This document shows, in pieces, positions 8,240-17,306 of a DNA stretch of 27,953 nucleotides; position 1 is the stretch's first letter, and each line of letters opens with the position of its first letter. Under the pieces are notes generated by a model. The model saw only the letters and a program-made list of their open reading frames with translations, was not told where the DNA came from and did no database searches. This DNA is from JAGMCF01 sp964398885 (GTDB lineage Bacteria; Cloacimonadota; Cloacimonadia; JGIOTU-2). Location of the stretch: the NCBI GenBank assembly GCA_964398885.1, contig CAYNOU010000031.1, forward strand, positions 1 to 27,953, written 5' to 3'. The position numbers and the translations under genes are program-made.

Positions 8240-11200
8240 ATGATATTGAAAACCAATACTAAGATTGTCTCACTGAAAAATGTAATAATTGTATTTTTTA
8301 TAATCTTATTCGTTTTTCCTTTTCTTGCATCAGGTAAAACAAATAGTTTGAAAATTCTGAAAAAAGAAGATACTCGTATCACAAAGCATTTTCAGAAAAT
8401 TAAACGTTTACCCAATATTTATAGAGAAAAATTTCAAATTCGTAAAGAAAGAAAGAAATTTTTAAAAAGAAAAGGTGATGAATATGAAGTTAATCTCCTT
8501 GTGCTCTTGGTTGATTTTCCGCAAGAAGAACCTGATAATCCTAAAACAACAGGGAATGGGAAATTTGACTTTAGTAAATATGATTATTTTAATGATGAAA
8601 ATGGCGAATTAGATTCAGTTAGAACAGTTGGCTCCCCTCCTCATGACTCTACATATTTTCATCAATGTATAGTTGCAATGCAATACTATTATCAAACTGC
8701 AAGTTTGGGTGTCTTAAACTCATTTGACCCATTACAGCCTGTTAATTTCCATTTTAAAATATTTCCTAACAAGGCCGATACTGCGTATCATCTTCCGCAA
8801 AAAATGGCTTACTACTATCCTGACACAGAGGATTGGGGACTAAAGACTGAAAGATTGACTGAATATTTCAAAGATGCTATAATTTCAGCAGATACAACAA
8901 ATTTTCCTCAAACTCCTGATATTAACTTCTCTGATTATAATCACATTATGCTAATTCATGCAGGTTCTGATTGGCAGCATGATGTTTTTTGGGACACACC
9001 TTGCGACCTTCCCGCATTTTTTATCAGTTTAGAAGAGGACTCAATTGCAGTTACTGATGCTAATGGAGACACAACATATATAAAAGAAGCAGCAAGTGTT
9101 CCGGAAACTATGTCGCAGGATTTTTATAAAAGTGGTCACCTCCAGTTTGGATTTGCCGCTTTGAATGCAGAGATAGTGCATGAATTTGGACACAGCCTTG
9201 GCCTTGTGGATTTATACAACACAAACAATTCTTACCCTGCTGTTGGCTACTGGGATATTATGGACAGTGGTGGAATGACAGCCGTTATTTCTATCGATAC
9301 CGCAGCAACTCCGCAGGATACTATTGTTATTGAAGGAGCATTGCCCATCTTACCGTCTGTCTGGTCAAGATTACTTATATGGGAAGATGCATTCAAAAAT
9401 TCAGGAAAATATGTTGAAGTTACTTCCCCGAAGGAAATATTAGTTGATGCTGCTGAATTTCCTTTTGCTGCAAATCCTCAGTTTATCAAAATCCCAATTA
9501 ATGATGAAGAATATTTCTTATTGGAGAATCGCGAAACTGATATTGATGGAGATGGAACAACTGGTATAAAACTTGATGATGTCACTGAGAGAGTTCCACT
9601 ATATCCTGCGGACACTACAAGCTGGCTGCCAAACAATGAATATGACTTTATGCTTCCTACTTATGACCCATATCTTGAAGCTGAAACAAATGGTGGACTG
9701 TGTATCTGGCATATTGATGATTATGTAATTTATGATGAAATTGTTTATGTAGATGGAAAGCCATATAGTAGATTTGAAGCCAATTGCGTTAATGGTAGTT
9801 ACTCTCGGAGAGGGATAAAACTTATTGAAGCAGATGGAATAGAAGATATTGGAAATCCCACCAATCCATATGCGTATGTATTTGGATGTCCATACGATCC
9901 TTTTTTCAAAACAAAACCAGGTATATGGACTCCAGGTGATTCTAATAGATTTCATAATTATCATTTTGGACCAACAACTACACCAAACTCATTTAGTAAT
10001 GAGAATATAAATTCTTTAATAGAAATTTTTGACATCAGCAATTATGGAACTACTATGTGTTGTAAGTTCCAATATCAACTATATAGCAATATAAAATCAA
10101 TCACTACTGAATATAAATTCAATACTAATAATCAAATTTTGTTCTTTAATGATCCTATTTTTCAATCAAAAAATATAGCTTTTATCTCAGATTCTATGCT
10201 TACTATCAATAATGATATTTTGGGAGATTTTACTTATAGTTTTGATAAAAAAATAACTCAGCCAATTTCTCTTCTAAATAGACAACCCGACCACTTCATT
10301 ATAGTTGCATTTAAAGATTCAATTGCATTGGTAAATTTTAATCTAACTAATTACCCGCCATTAAGTTCATTTGGAACATACACTTGTGAGCATGATATAA
10401 TATCAGACTCCCCTATTGCACTATCAGAAGATAAAATATTAGTACTGACAGAGAATCTTCTAACATTATACAAGATAAAAAATGACAATTTACTATTCTG
10501 TAGAGAGAAAGAAGCAAATAAACCCAGAATCGCTTACAATAATTCCAAACAGGAAATCGTTGTTCTAAATTATCCCAACACAATTGCAATTTATGATACG
10601 AGTTTATCAATTCCTCCCATTGCAGAATTCTCTATTTCATCACATTTTGGAGAATTTTATCCAGTAATTGAAAATAAAGATACAACTCAAATTATTTTTT
10701 TCCAAGATGCTGTTGGCTCTATTTACAAGATTGAAAACGATAAGATAGAGAAAATTTTTGCAGAGGAAAGTTATAATTTTAGTAAAATTTCAAACATTGC
10801 CCTTGGTGATGTTAATAATGATGGTATACATGACATTGTATTTACAGCAGACAATACAATCTTTGCACTTCAACCCAATGGTGCATTATTAGAAAAATTT
10901 CCCATAACCCCAAATGCAGTTAATTACTCATCTTCAGTTTCACCAATAATTGGAAAATCTCTATTGCCTGAAAACATATCTCTCTTTCTACCAACCGCAT
11001 CCAGCTGGACACAAGCTATTTCAGAAGATTGTGTGATAGTCCCAGAATACAGTTTTTCACTCGGATATTCTTATTCATCTCCATACATCAATTTCACGGA
11101 TGATTCAACATATATTTATTTACCAGTTTCTGATTCAATTATCAAGGTTTTTTCTTTTAATAATGTATCCCTATCAGAGAATACAGTTTACTGGAACGGC

Positions 11201-11530
11201 TATAAAAATGGACCGGAAAGATGGAGCTGTTTGAATGAAACAACTAAAGGAAAACCAGACTCTATTGAATATTTACAGATTATCGCATTCCCCAATCCTG
11301 CTAAAAAAGGCGATGTAAGAATCAGAATAAACTCTCCAGAAGAGACATACTCAAGTATTCATATTTATAATTTGACTGCAAAACTTCTATTTCAGGATGT
11401 TCAGGAAATTAAACCTGATATAAACAATGAATATGTTTGGAATATAGATAAAATTTCTTCTGGCATTTATTTTGCAATTGTTAAGGTCGGAAGCCAGAAG
11501 AGATTGGTAAAAGTTGGGGTAATAAAATAG
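8240..11530 (+). CDS. Secreted M6-family zinc metalloprotease with T9SS sorting domain
   Basis: Likely a cell-surface or secreted protease. Residues 1-30 are a signal peptide (VIIVFFIILFVFPFLA). The catalytic site is HEFGHSLGLVDLY: H314, E315 and H318 of HExxH, with a further Asp ligand candidate (D324) as in M6 (immune inhibitor A-like) enzymes, and a Met-turn YWDIMDSG around M341. A later segment contains an EF-hand-like DVNNDG (D857), typical of FG-GAP/propeller calcium loops, in a beta-rich region. The C-terminus (about 1013-1096) is a T9SS type A sorting domain: IIAFPNPAKKG, then IHIYN and SSGIYFAIVKVG. At 1096 residues it is long for M6, the extra length being the propeller-like and sorting regions. 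No strong Shine-Dalgarno is seen at 8240. Confidence 0.88.
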   Translation: MILKTNTKIVSLKNVIIVFFIILFVFPFLASGKTNSLKILKKEDTRITKHFQKIKRLPNIYREKFQIRKERKKFLKRKGDEYEVNLLVLLVDFPQEEPDNPKTTGNGKFDFSKYDYFNDENGELDSVRTVGSPPHDSTYFHQCIVAMQYYYQTASLGVLNSFDPLQPVNFHFKIFPNKADTAYHLPQKMAYYYPDTEDWGLKTERLTEYFKDAIISADTTNFPQTPDINFSDYNHIMLIHAGSDWQHDVFWDTPCDLPAFFISLEEDSIAVTDANGDTTYIKEAASVPETMSQDFYKSGHLQFGFAALNAEIVHEFGHSLGLVDLYNTNNSYPAVGYWDIMDSGGMTAVISIDTAATPQDTIVIEGALPILPSVWSRLLIWEDAFKNSGKYVEVTSPKEILVDAAEFPFAANPQFIKIPINDEEYFLLENRETDIDGDGTTGIKLDDVTERVPLYPADTTSWLPNNEYDFMLPTYDPYLEAETNGGLCIWHIDDYVIYDEIVYVDGKPYSRFEANCVNGSYSRRGIKLIEADGIEDIGNPTNPYAYVFGCPYDPFFKTKPGIWTPGDSNRFHNYHFGPTTTPNSFSNENINSLIEIFDISNYGTTMCCKFQYQLYSNIKSITTEYKFNTNNQILFFNDPIFQSKNIAFISDSMLTINNDILGDFTYSFDKKITQPISLLNRQPDHFIIVAFKDSIALVNFNLTNYPPLSSFGTYTCEHDIISDSPIALSEDKILVLTENLLTLYKIKNDNLLFCREKEANKPRIAYNNSKQEIVVLNYPNTIAIYDTSLSIPPIAEFSISSHFGEFYPVIENKDTTQIIFFQDAVGSIYKIENDKIEKIFAEESYNFSKISNIALGDVNNDGIHDIVFTADNTIFALQPNGALLEKFPITPNAVNYSSSVSPIIGKSLLPENISLFLPTASSWTQAISEDCVIVPEYSFSLGYSYSSPYINFTDDSTYIYLPVSDSIIKVFSFNNVSLSENTVYWNGYKNGPERWSCLNETTKGKPDSIEYLQIIAFPNPAKKGDVRIRINSPEETYSSIHIYNLTAKLLFQDVQEIKPDINNEYVWNIDKISSGIYFAIVKVGSQKRLVKVGVIK

Positions 11531-11633
11531 TATCTGACTACAGGAGTAGTTGAGTTTCTATTATTGGGCTTTTAAGGAATAACCCAGGAATGAGTTTACC
11601 CCGTCCGCAGGGTTTATGCCTTTATGGTGAAAA

Positions 11634-12104
11634 ATGAAGGTTAACATTTTAGTGGTCGAAAAAAACAAAGACGAATTTGTCAACCTCGCAGAAAAAGAAT
11701 ATCTGAAAAGATTACAATCATTCCTCACTGTAAATTTATTAGTAATTCCTATAAACAAGATAAATCCCAAAACCGAGATTGCAAAAGCAAAAAATCTTGA
11801 ATCAGATAAAATTCTTAAGAGAATTCCTGAAAGGTCGTATGTAATTGCTCTGGATGAAAACGGAAAATCTTTTACATCATTAGACTTTGCAAATCACCTC
11901 AATAATCTATTTGTGTCTCAGAATAAACCTCTTTACTTCATCATTGGTGGTCCTTATGGGCTGGCAAATTCTGTAAAACGCCGATGTGACGAGCTGTTCT
12001 CACTTTCCAAAATGACTTTTACACATCAGATGGTTAGAATAATCTTATTAGAACAAATCTATCGTGCAATGACTATAATAAAAGGTAAGAAGTATCATTA
12101 TTGA
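11634..12104 (+). CDS. rlmH: 23S rRNA pseudouridine-1915 N3-methyltransferase RlmH
   Basis: SPOUT-class methyltransferase that uses S-adenosylmethionine to methylate pseudouridine 1915 in helix 69 of 23S rRNA, acting on assembled 70S ribosomes. The 156 residues match the family length. The diagnostic C-terminal half is present: YFIIGGPYGL (SAM-binding knot), LSLSKMTFTHQMVRIILLEQIYRA, and the C-terminal YHY. The N-terminus (MKVNILVVEKNKDEF) is a normal start. It lies 103 bases after the M6 protease gene on the same strand and is followed by a palindrome-rich spacer. Confidence 0.95.
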   Translation: MKVNILVVEKNKDEFVNLAEKEYLKRLQSFLTVNLLVIPINKINPKTEIAKAKNLESDKILKRIPERSYVIALDENGKSFTSLDFANHLNNLFVSQNKPLYFIIGGPYGLANSVKRRCDELFSLSKMTFTHQMVRIILLEQIYRAMTIIKGKKYHY

Positions 12105-12121
12105 GTTGGTTAAATTGGTTG

Positions 12122-12151
12122 TCCGCCAGAGGCGGATCCGCCTCTGGCGGA
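12122..12151. repeat. Perfect 30-base palindrome, family A
   Basis: TCCGCCAGAGGCGGA at 12122-12136 is followed directly by its exact reverse complement TCCGCCTCTGGCGGA at 12137-12151. A related copy (25 of 30 bases) lies in frame inside the addAB-like gene at 22620-22649. Confidence 0.85.
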
Positions 12152-12256
12152 AAATGGTTAAACAGTAAACAAAATAATTTGGAGTGCTGTCAGCCAAAAA
12201 GCTTGGCGGATCTGTCATCCAGAAGAGTCCAAAGGATCTGACTTCTGCATGAGATC

Positions 12257-12272
12257 TCCGCCAGCTGGCGGA
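12257..12272. repeat. Perfect 16-base palindrome, family B
   Basis: TCCGCCAGCTGGCGGA is a perfect palindrome. The same word with one change (15 of 16) occurs inside the addAB-like gene at 21224-21239. Confidence 0.8.
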
Positions 12273-12363
12273 TGACCCTTGGCAGGAAACGATTTCTGTC
12301 CCGCGGACGCTGGGATATTCGGAATGAGCTTTCAGCAGAACTAATGAAATTGGGAGGTAAAAA

Positions 12364-12852
12364 ATGAAGACTAAAGCCAAAAAACGCAAATCCTGGTCAG
12401 AAAAATTAGCTGATAGCAAAGACCTTCCCAAAGTAGTGCCGATAACAGAAAAAATGAGTAAAAGATGGGGACAAGGCACAGTTGTTATTCCTGCTCCAAT
12501 GGAAGTAGACGAAATTATGAAAAAGGTTCCCAAAGGCAGACTGACCACCATAAACCAAATTCGTAAAATCCTTGCAAAAAAGCACAATGCCACAATCAGC
12601 TGCCCAATAACTACTGGAATCTTTGCCTGGATTTCTGCAAATGCAACAGAAGAAGCAAAAGCAGAAGGAAAGAAAAATATTACTCCTTATTGGCGAACAT
12701 TAAAATCTGACGGAAGGCTAAATCCAAAATATCCCGGAGGGGTTGAGAAACAATCCGCACATCTAAAAGAAGAAGGACACATGATTGAACCGGGAAAAGG
12801 TAAGAAACCGCCGAAAGTAAAAGATTTTGAAAAATATCTTGTAAAATCATGA
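12364..12852 (+). CDS. Alkyltransferase-like (ATL/MGMT-fold) protein without the catalytic cysteine motif
   Basis: A 162-residue protein with the DNA-binding helix-turn-helix region of the O6-alkylguanine-DNA alkyltransferase fold: 'VPKGRLTTINQIRKILAKKH' spacing at about 55-75, followed by 'ITPYWRTLKSDGRLNPKYPGG' where MGMT enzymes have PCHRVV...G, and a C-terminal 'Q-x-x-x-L-K-E-E-G' helix. The reactive PCHR cysteine is absent (TPYWR instead), as in ATL proteins that recognise alkylated bases and hand them to excision repair. Basic N- and C-terminal tails fit DNA binding. ATG 12364 has GGGAGG at 12352-12357. Its stop overlaps the start of the next gene (ATGA), suggesting translational coupling. 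The cellular role is inferred from fold only. Confidence 0.7.
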   Translation: MKTKAKKRKSWSEKLADSKDLPKVVPITEKMSKRWGQGTVVIPAPMEVDEIMKKVPKGRLTTINQIRKILAKKHNATISCPITTGIFAWISANATEEAKAEGKKNITPYWRTLKSDGRLNPKYPGGVEKQSAHLKEEGHMIEPGKGKKPPKVKDFEKYLVKS

Positions 12853-13259
12853 AAGGGAAAATGAATAAAAAAATCATACAAAAACTAATTTCATCTGCAA
12901 AAGAAGCATCCCAAAATTCCTATACACCTTATTCTAATTACAAAGTTGGAGCTGCACTTTTAACAAAATCAGGTAAAATTTTTACTGGCACAAATATTGA
13001 GAATGCTTCTTTCCCTGCTGGAGTGTGTGCAGAGAGAGTTGCAATCTTCAAGGCTTTATCAGAAGGTTTCAAAGACTTTGAAGCATTAGCAATTTATGCA
13101 GAGGGGAAGAATTATCCATTTCCTTGTGGGATATGTCGTCAGGTTATTGTGGAATTCAGCACTGATTTGCCAATTATAATTGCAAAAAGCGTAGATAAAT
13201 TCACAATAACCAACATTTCAGATTTGCTTCCATTTGTATTTGAATTTGAGAAGAAATAA
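12849..13259 (+). CDS. cdd: Cytidine deaminase
   Basis: Converts cytidine and deoxycytidine to uridine and deoxyuridine in pyrimidine salvage; cytosolic homotetramer of the short zinc-dependent type. The zinc site is complete: CAE (C60, catalytic E62) and PCGIC (C93, C96). Substrate-loop residues 'YTPYSNYKVGAAL' and 'TNIENASFPAGVCAER' are the family hallmark. The 136-residue length is normal. The start at 12849 overlaps the upstream stop by ATGA; a second ATG at 12861 (residue 5) with AAAGGGA just before it may be the true start. Confidence 0.93.
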   Translation: MKGKMNKKIIQKLISSAKEASQNSYTPYSNYKVGAALLTKSGKIFTGTNIENASFPAGVCAERVAIFKALSEGFKDFEALAIYAEGKNYPFPCGICRQVIVEFSTDLPIIIAKSVDKFTITNISDLLPFVFEFEKK

Positions 13260-13282
13260 GCACGATGAATGCAAAATAACTA

Positions 13283-13404
13283 ACACACCCCTAATTCTCC
13301 TTCGGAGAATTTTTCCCCTCTTATCAGAGGGGAATTAGAAAAATCCCCTCTTGCCTGCCCGTCCTCTGGCGGGAGAGGGGTGCGACTTTAGTCGTGGGGT
13401 GTGT
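13283..13404. repeat. 122-bp inverted-repeat element with ACACACCCC ends
   Basis: The spacer after cdd holds an element bounded by ACACACCCC (13283-13291) and its reverse complement GGGGTGTGT (13396-13404). Inside are stacked hairpins: ATTCTCC/GGAGAAT (13294-13310), CCCCTCT/AGAGGGG (13315-13332) and CGACT/AGTCG (13383-13394). No coding capacity is seen. The same 9-base ends bound the element at 17807-17863, so the two appear to be one family bracketing the restriction block. Confidence 0.75.
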
Positions 13405-13489
13405 AAAATGCCAATAAAGCACGCTGTGTAAATTTGGATGATTCAGATAAATTTGTTGACAAGACTATTTAACCCCAAAAGCTAAAATT

Positions 13490-16306
13490 ATGAAAGAAAA
13501 TACAAAGAAGATTATCTCCGATTTAATTAACCGCTTCCACAGAAACAAAGAGGTATACAAAAACCCAAAATATAATGAAACACAACTAAGACGAGAATTC
13601 CTTGACACATTCTTTTCTGCACTTGGCTGGGATGTGGCAAATAAGCAAGGATTTGCTGAGCAATATAAAGAAGTTGTCCACGAAGATGCTATCAAAATCA
13701 GCGGAGCTACAAAAGCCCCAGATTATTCGTTCCGAATAGGTGGAGTGCGTAAATTCTTCGTTGAAGCAAAAAAACCAGCAGTTGATATTAAATATGACAT
13801 ACATCCTTCATATCAACTTCGTAGATATGCCTGGAGTGCAAAACTGCCAATTTCTATCCTTACAGACTTTGAGGAATTCTCAATTTATGATTGTAGAATT
13901 AAACCCAACCAGAATGACAATGCAAGCGTAGCTCGTATCTATTATCAAACCTATGATAATTATCTAAAAGATTTACAATTTATCTATAATACCTTTTCAA
14001 AAGAAGCCATCTTAAAGGGAGGTTTTGACAAATACATCTCCACTTCAACAAAGAAAAGAGGAACTTCTGAAGTAGACAAGGAATTTCTCAAAGAGATTGA
14101 AAAATGGCGTGATACACTTGCTCGTAATATCGCTTTGAGAAATAAAGCACTCTCTATTTTTGAATTAAATTTTCTCGTTCAACTCACAATTGATAGAATT
14201 ATTTTCTTAAGAATTGCAGAAGATAGAGGTGTTGAAAATTATCGCACTTTATACAAACTTGCGGAGAAAAAGGATACTTACAGAAATCTCTTTCATCTAT
14301 TCAGAATAGCAGATGACAAATATAATAGTGGCATATTTGATTTTCAAAAAGACAAAATTTCTCCAAATATCAATATTGATGACAAAGTTCTGAAATCCAT
14401 TTTACTGCACCTTTATTATCCTGAAAGTCCTTATGAATTTTCTGTTCTGCCCGCAGATATTCTCGGTAATATTTATGAGCAATTTCTTGGCAAAACTATA
14501 CGACTTACATCTTCACATCAAGCAAAAGTAGAAGAAAAGCCAGAGGTTCGCAAAGCCGGTGGTGTGTATTATACACCGAAATACATTGTTGATTACATTG
14601 TGAAGAATACGGTTGGCGAAATGATAAAAGGCAAAACACCCCGACAAATCTCCAAAATTACCATCTGCGACCCTGCCTGTGGTTCTGGTAGTTTTCTTAT
14701 CCAAGCATATCAATATCTGCTTGATTATCATCGGGAATTTTATCAAAAAGACCCGAAAAAATATAAAGATAAAATTATCCAGATAGGAGAAAATAGTTAT
14801 CAACTCACAACACAGGAGAAAAAACGAATTTTACTTAACAACATATACGGTGTAGACATTGACCCGCAAGCTGTTGAGGTAACAAAACTTTCTCTGCTTT
14901 TGAAAGTGCTGGAAGGTGAGAATAAAGAAACTCTTGGTAAGACACTTCAATTATTTCACGAAAGAGCATTACCAAATTTGAGCAATAATATCAAATGTGG
15001 AAATAGTTTGATTGGCACAGACTTCTACGAAAATGCTGATATGTCCCTATTTGGAAATGAAAAGATGAGAAAGATAAATGCTTTTGATTGGGAGAAGGAG
15101 TTTCCGCAAATATTTCGCCACAGAGACGCAGAGAACACAGAGAAAAACGGATTTGATGTGGTGATTGGAAATCCGCCGTATAGGGCAGAATTATCAGACC
15201 TTCAGAGAAAATATCTTGAGGTTAATTTCAGATTACATAATACTGATACTGCTTGTCTTTTTATAAGTTTAGCAAAAAGACTATTAAAAGATAAAGGAAT
15301 AAACGGATTTATTGTCCCCAAACCTTTTGTTTATTCATCAAACTGGAAGATAATTAGAGAAGCAATATTAAATGGACTTATAGAAATTATAGATTGTGGG
15401 AAGGTATGGAAGAAAGTAAAGCTTGAACAGATAATATACTTTTATCAAAAAAATAAAAGACAAAAATCTTATAGATCCTGTATTAGAAAAGAACAAAAAA
15501 TCTATTACTTGGGTGATATAAATAAAGAAACTTTCAAGGAATTTAATTTTTATCTAAATGGTATATCACCAGCTGAATTGTCCACAGGAGAAAAAGTTAA
15601 AAATGCCGGGATGTTTCTTAATGATTTTATTTTCAATCAACGAGGCGCTGTTTATCAAAAATATATTATTCCAGAAATAAGTGAATATAAAGTTTTAGGT
15701 GGTAAACAAATTGCAAGGTACTATATTAGGGAAGATATAAAAGGTTTTATTCGTAGAGATTTAATAAACGATGACAAAGCTTATGTTAAAGAAAATTCTA
15801 TTTTAGTTCAAAGAATTGTAGCACATATTCAAAAACCGACAGATCACATAAAAATAACAGCTTCCTTATCAAAACAAATAGATTCTTCAAAATATATAAT
15901 TGTCGATACAATTAATCAGCTTCAAAATAGATCAAAACTCTCGTCTGAATTTATTGTAGCAATTATTAATTCTAAGTTGATTTCATGGTATTCTTATCGC
16001 TTTATTTTTGGAAAAGCTATTAGAACTATGCAATTTGATAATCCTGTTACCTCCAGAATACCTTTTCCAGCAATAGATTTACGAAAGAAGAGAGAAAAGC
16101 AAATCCACGATACACTTGTGTCCCTTGTTGACCAGATGCTTTCTGCACAAAAGCAATTTCATTCAGCAAAAATAGAAAGAGATAAAAAACTCTACAAACA
16201 AAAGATAGATATTCTGGACCGGAAAATTGATAAATTAGTTTATGAATTGTATGGTTTGACAGAGGAAGAGATAAAGATAGTAGAGAATGATAACGAGAAT
16301 ATATAA
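13490..16306 (+). CDS. Type IIG restriction-modification enzyme (nuclease, adenine methyltransferase and specificity domain in one chain)
   Basis: Single-chain enzyme expected to methylate and cleave a specific DNA sequence. Domain order: N-terminal PD-(D/E)xK nuclease (P77-D78, then E92-A-K94 in FFVEAKKP); helical connector; gamma-class N6-adenine methyltransferase of the Eco57I group with GGVYYTP (from 357), SAM motif DPACGSG (394-400), acidic-loop YGVDIDP and catalytic NPPY (561-564); then a TaqI-like target recognition region and a C-terminal coiled segment ending near KIDKLVYELYGLTEEEIKIVEN. The length of 938 is normal. Just before NPPY is a repeat-like in-frame stretch, RHRDAENTEK. No Shine-Dalgarno is evident. 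The stop overlaps the next gene by 20 bases, and the 3' end is duplicated in decayed form at 17694. Confidence 0.92.
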   Translation: MKENTKKIISDLINRFHRNKEVYKNPKYNETQLRREFLDTFFSALGWDVANKQGFAEQYKEVVHEDAIKISGATKAPDYSFRIGGVRKFFVEAKKPAVDIKYDIHPSYQLRRYAWSAKLPISILTDFEEFSIYDCRIKPNQNDNASVARIYYQTYDNYLKDLQFIYNTFSKEAILKGGFDKYISTSTKKRGTSEVDKEFLKEIEKWRDTLARNIALRNKALSIFELNFLVQLTIDRIIFLRIAEDRGVENYRTLYKLAEKKDTYRNLFHLFRIADDKYNSGIFDFQKDKISPNINIDDKVLKSILLHLYYPESPYEFSVLPADILGNIYEQFLGKTIRLTSSHQAKVEEKPEVRKAGGVYYTPKYIVDYIVKNTVGEMIKGKTPRQISKITICDPACGSGSFLIQAYQYLLDYHREFYQKDPKKYKDKIIQIGENSYQLTTQEKKRILLNNIYGVDIDPQAVEVTKLSLLLKVLEGENKETLGKTLQLFHERALPNLSNNIKCGNSLIGTDFYENADMSLFGNEKMRKINAFDWEKEFPQIFRHRDAENTEKNGFDVVIGNPPYRAELSDLQRKYLEVNFRLHNTDTACLFISLAKRLLKDKGINGFIVPKPFVYSSNWKIIREAILNGLIEIIDCGKVWKKVKLEQIIYFYQKNKRQKSYRSCIRKEQKIYYLGDINKETFKEFNFYLNGISPAELSTGEKVKNAGMFLNDFIFNQRGAVYQKYIIPEISEYKVLGGKQIARYYIREDIKGFIRRDLINDDKAYVKENSILVQRIVAHIQKPTDHIKITASLSKQIDSSKYIIVDTINQLQNRSKLSSEFIVAIINSKLISWYSYRFIFGKAIRTMQFDNPVTSRIPFPAIDLRKKREKQIHDTLVSLVDQMLSAQKQFHSAKIERDKKLYKQKIDILDRKIDKLVYELYGLTEEEIKIVENDNENI
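15116..15146 (+). repeat. In-frame CACAGAG-type repeat in the restriction gene
   Basis: The words CGCCACAGAGACGCAGAG and AACACAGAGAAAA follow each other here and encode the polar stretch RHRDAENTEK (about residues 543-552) just ahead of the catalytic NPPY motif. CACAGAGACGCAGAGAACACAGAG strings are a familiar interspersed non-coding repeat in many bacterial genomes; here the string is read as protein. Confidence 0.55.
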
Positions 16307-17282
16307 TTATTGTCCAATGGTTGGTAAATGTCCACATGAACCTGTGGATATAATACCCAACTCGTACTTCTTAATCCAGCCATTTGACAGTGAGAAAGAA
16401 AAACGTGAAAATGCCATAGAAGATGCACTTAGAAAATTTTACGGTAGCAATAAAAGATACGAACTAATAAAATCTGACTCTAAAATATACGATTTTGGCA
16501 GTTATTGTGACATCTGTTTAAAAATAAAATCATCTCAATTCTGTATAGTTGATATATCAGGTGAGATTCATGAGATTATTGATAAGGAGTCAGGTAAAAA
16601 GGAAACAAAAGTATTCTTACGCCCTAATGTTGCCCTAGAGTTAGGAATGGCATATGGATTCAATAAACCTGCATTAATACTGTCCCGTAAGTTGAATGGC
16701 AAACGTCAAATCCCATCTGACATAGAGTTTGTTCGATACATTGACATTTCATTAATAGATTTTCGCGGGTGGTCTGTTGCAACTCAAAAGTTATTAGATA
16801 GGTTAAGAGAAAGAATGCCTTTTAGACCTATTAAGGAATCCGTAGATTTGGATCAAATAAAATTAAAGCAGCATATTAAAAAGTATTATAAAACATTACT
16901 CCATTTAAAAAAAAGACTACCATCTCTGTATAAGAGAAAATTTAAGATAAATCAAATAGTTTATCGGGGGGGAAAGCTAGTTGGCATAATAAAAGAAGCG
17001 AAAGATTTATTTGAAGACATTTATTTTAACTTTTATGTCTCAGAAAACGAAATTGAAGATTTGGAAGGGCAATTAAAAGTTTATCATGTTCAACCAAATG
17101 GATTGGCTCAGGTAGAATTTTATAAGGTAAAAGGTGGTGGAAATTATTTAGATGAAGTTGCTCAGTATTGTTTCAAAAACGATAATTTCGTTCCTAATGA
17201 ACATAGACTTGAGTTGATTATTCCTGAGGTAGTTAAAAAGATAAGCTTAAGAGGAATAAAAGATTTAATAAAAAATATTTAA
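16287..17282 (+). CDS. Protein with TIR/nucleoside-deoxyribosyltransferase-like N-terminal domain, putative defence effector
   Basis: A 331-residue protein. Residues about 8-180 look like the flavodoxin-like fold shared by TIR-like and nucleoside 2-deoxyribosyltransferase-like domains: strand FLIQPF (28-33), helix, CDIC (74-77), strand and loop FCIVDISG (85-92), then PNVALELG (113-120, candidate catalytic E118) and KPALIL (127-132). The N-terminus carries C9-PMVGK-C15-P, a Cys pair often seen with this domain type. Residues 185-331 are an unrecognised alpha/beta region. Relatives cleave N-glycosidic bonds in nucleotides or NAD and act as defence effectors, but activity here is inference. The start overlaps the restriction gene by 20 bases, implying translational coupling; alternative start M11 exists. 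Confidence 0.6.
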   Translation: MITRIYNYCPMVGKCPHEPVDIIPNSYFLIQPFDSEKEKRENAIEDALRKFYGSNKRYELIKSDSKIYDFGSYCDICLKIKSSQFCIVDISGEIHEIIDKESGKKETKVFLRPNVALELGMAYGFNKPALILSRKLNGKRQIPSDIEFVRYIDISLIDFRGWSVATQKLLDRLRERMPFRPIKESVDLDQIKLKQHIKKYYKTLLHLKKRLPSLYKRKFKINQIVYRGGKLVGIIKEAKDLFEDIYFNFYVSENEIEDLEGQLKVYHVQPNGLAQVEFYKVKGGGNYLDEVAQYCFKNDNFVPNEHRLELIIPEVVKKISLRGIKDLIKNI

Positions 17283-17306
17283 AATATATTATAAGGAGGT
17301 ATTATT

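Larger units (their letters stand above)
12105..12363. repeat. Composite palindrome-rich spacer between rlmH and the ATL-like gene
   Basis: This 259-base spacer is much richer in GC than its surroundings and has no credible gene. It starts with TTGGTTAAATTGGTTG direct repeats, then a perfect 30-base palindrome (12122-12151), then a mixed segment with paired CAGAAG and CTTCTG words, then a second perfect palindrome (12257-12272). It ends with GGGAGG at 12352-12357, the Shine-Dalgarno of the next gene. It looks like several interspersed repeat units stacked together. Confidence 0.65.

Noticed and set aside
11531..11633. AACCCAGGAATGAG and CCCCGTCCGCAGGG words before rlmH as a mobile element
   Set aside because: They look like interspersed repeat words, but no clear arms or second copy are present in this window.
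12048..12593. 181-residue minus-strand ORF across the rlmH/ATL spacer
   Set aside because: It is antisense to parts of two recognisable genes and to the repeat-rich spacer, with no recognisable domain.
13456..13488. TTGACA at 13456 and TAAAAT at 13483 as a promoter for the restriction gene
   Set aside because: The spacer is 21 bases, too long for a standard promoter, and the region is AT-rich.
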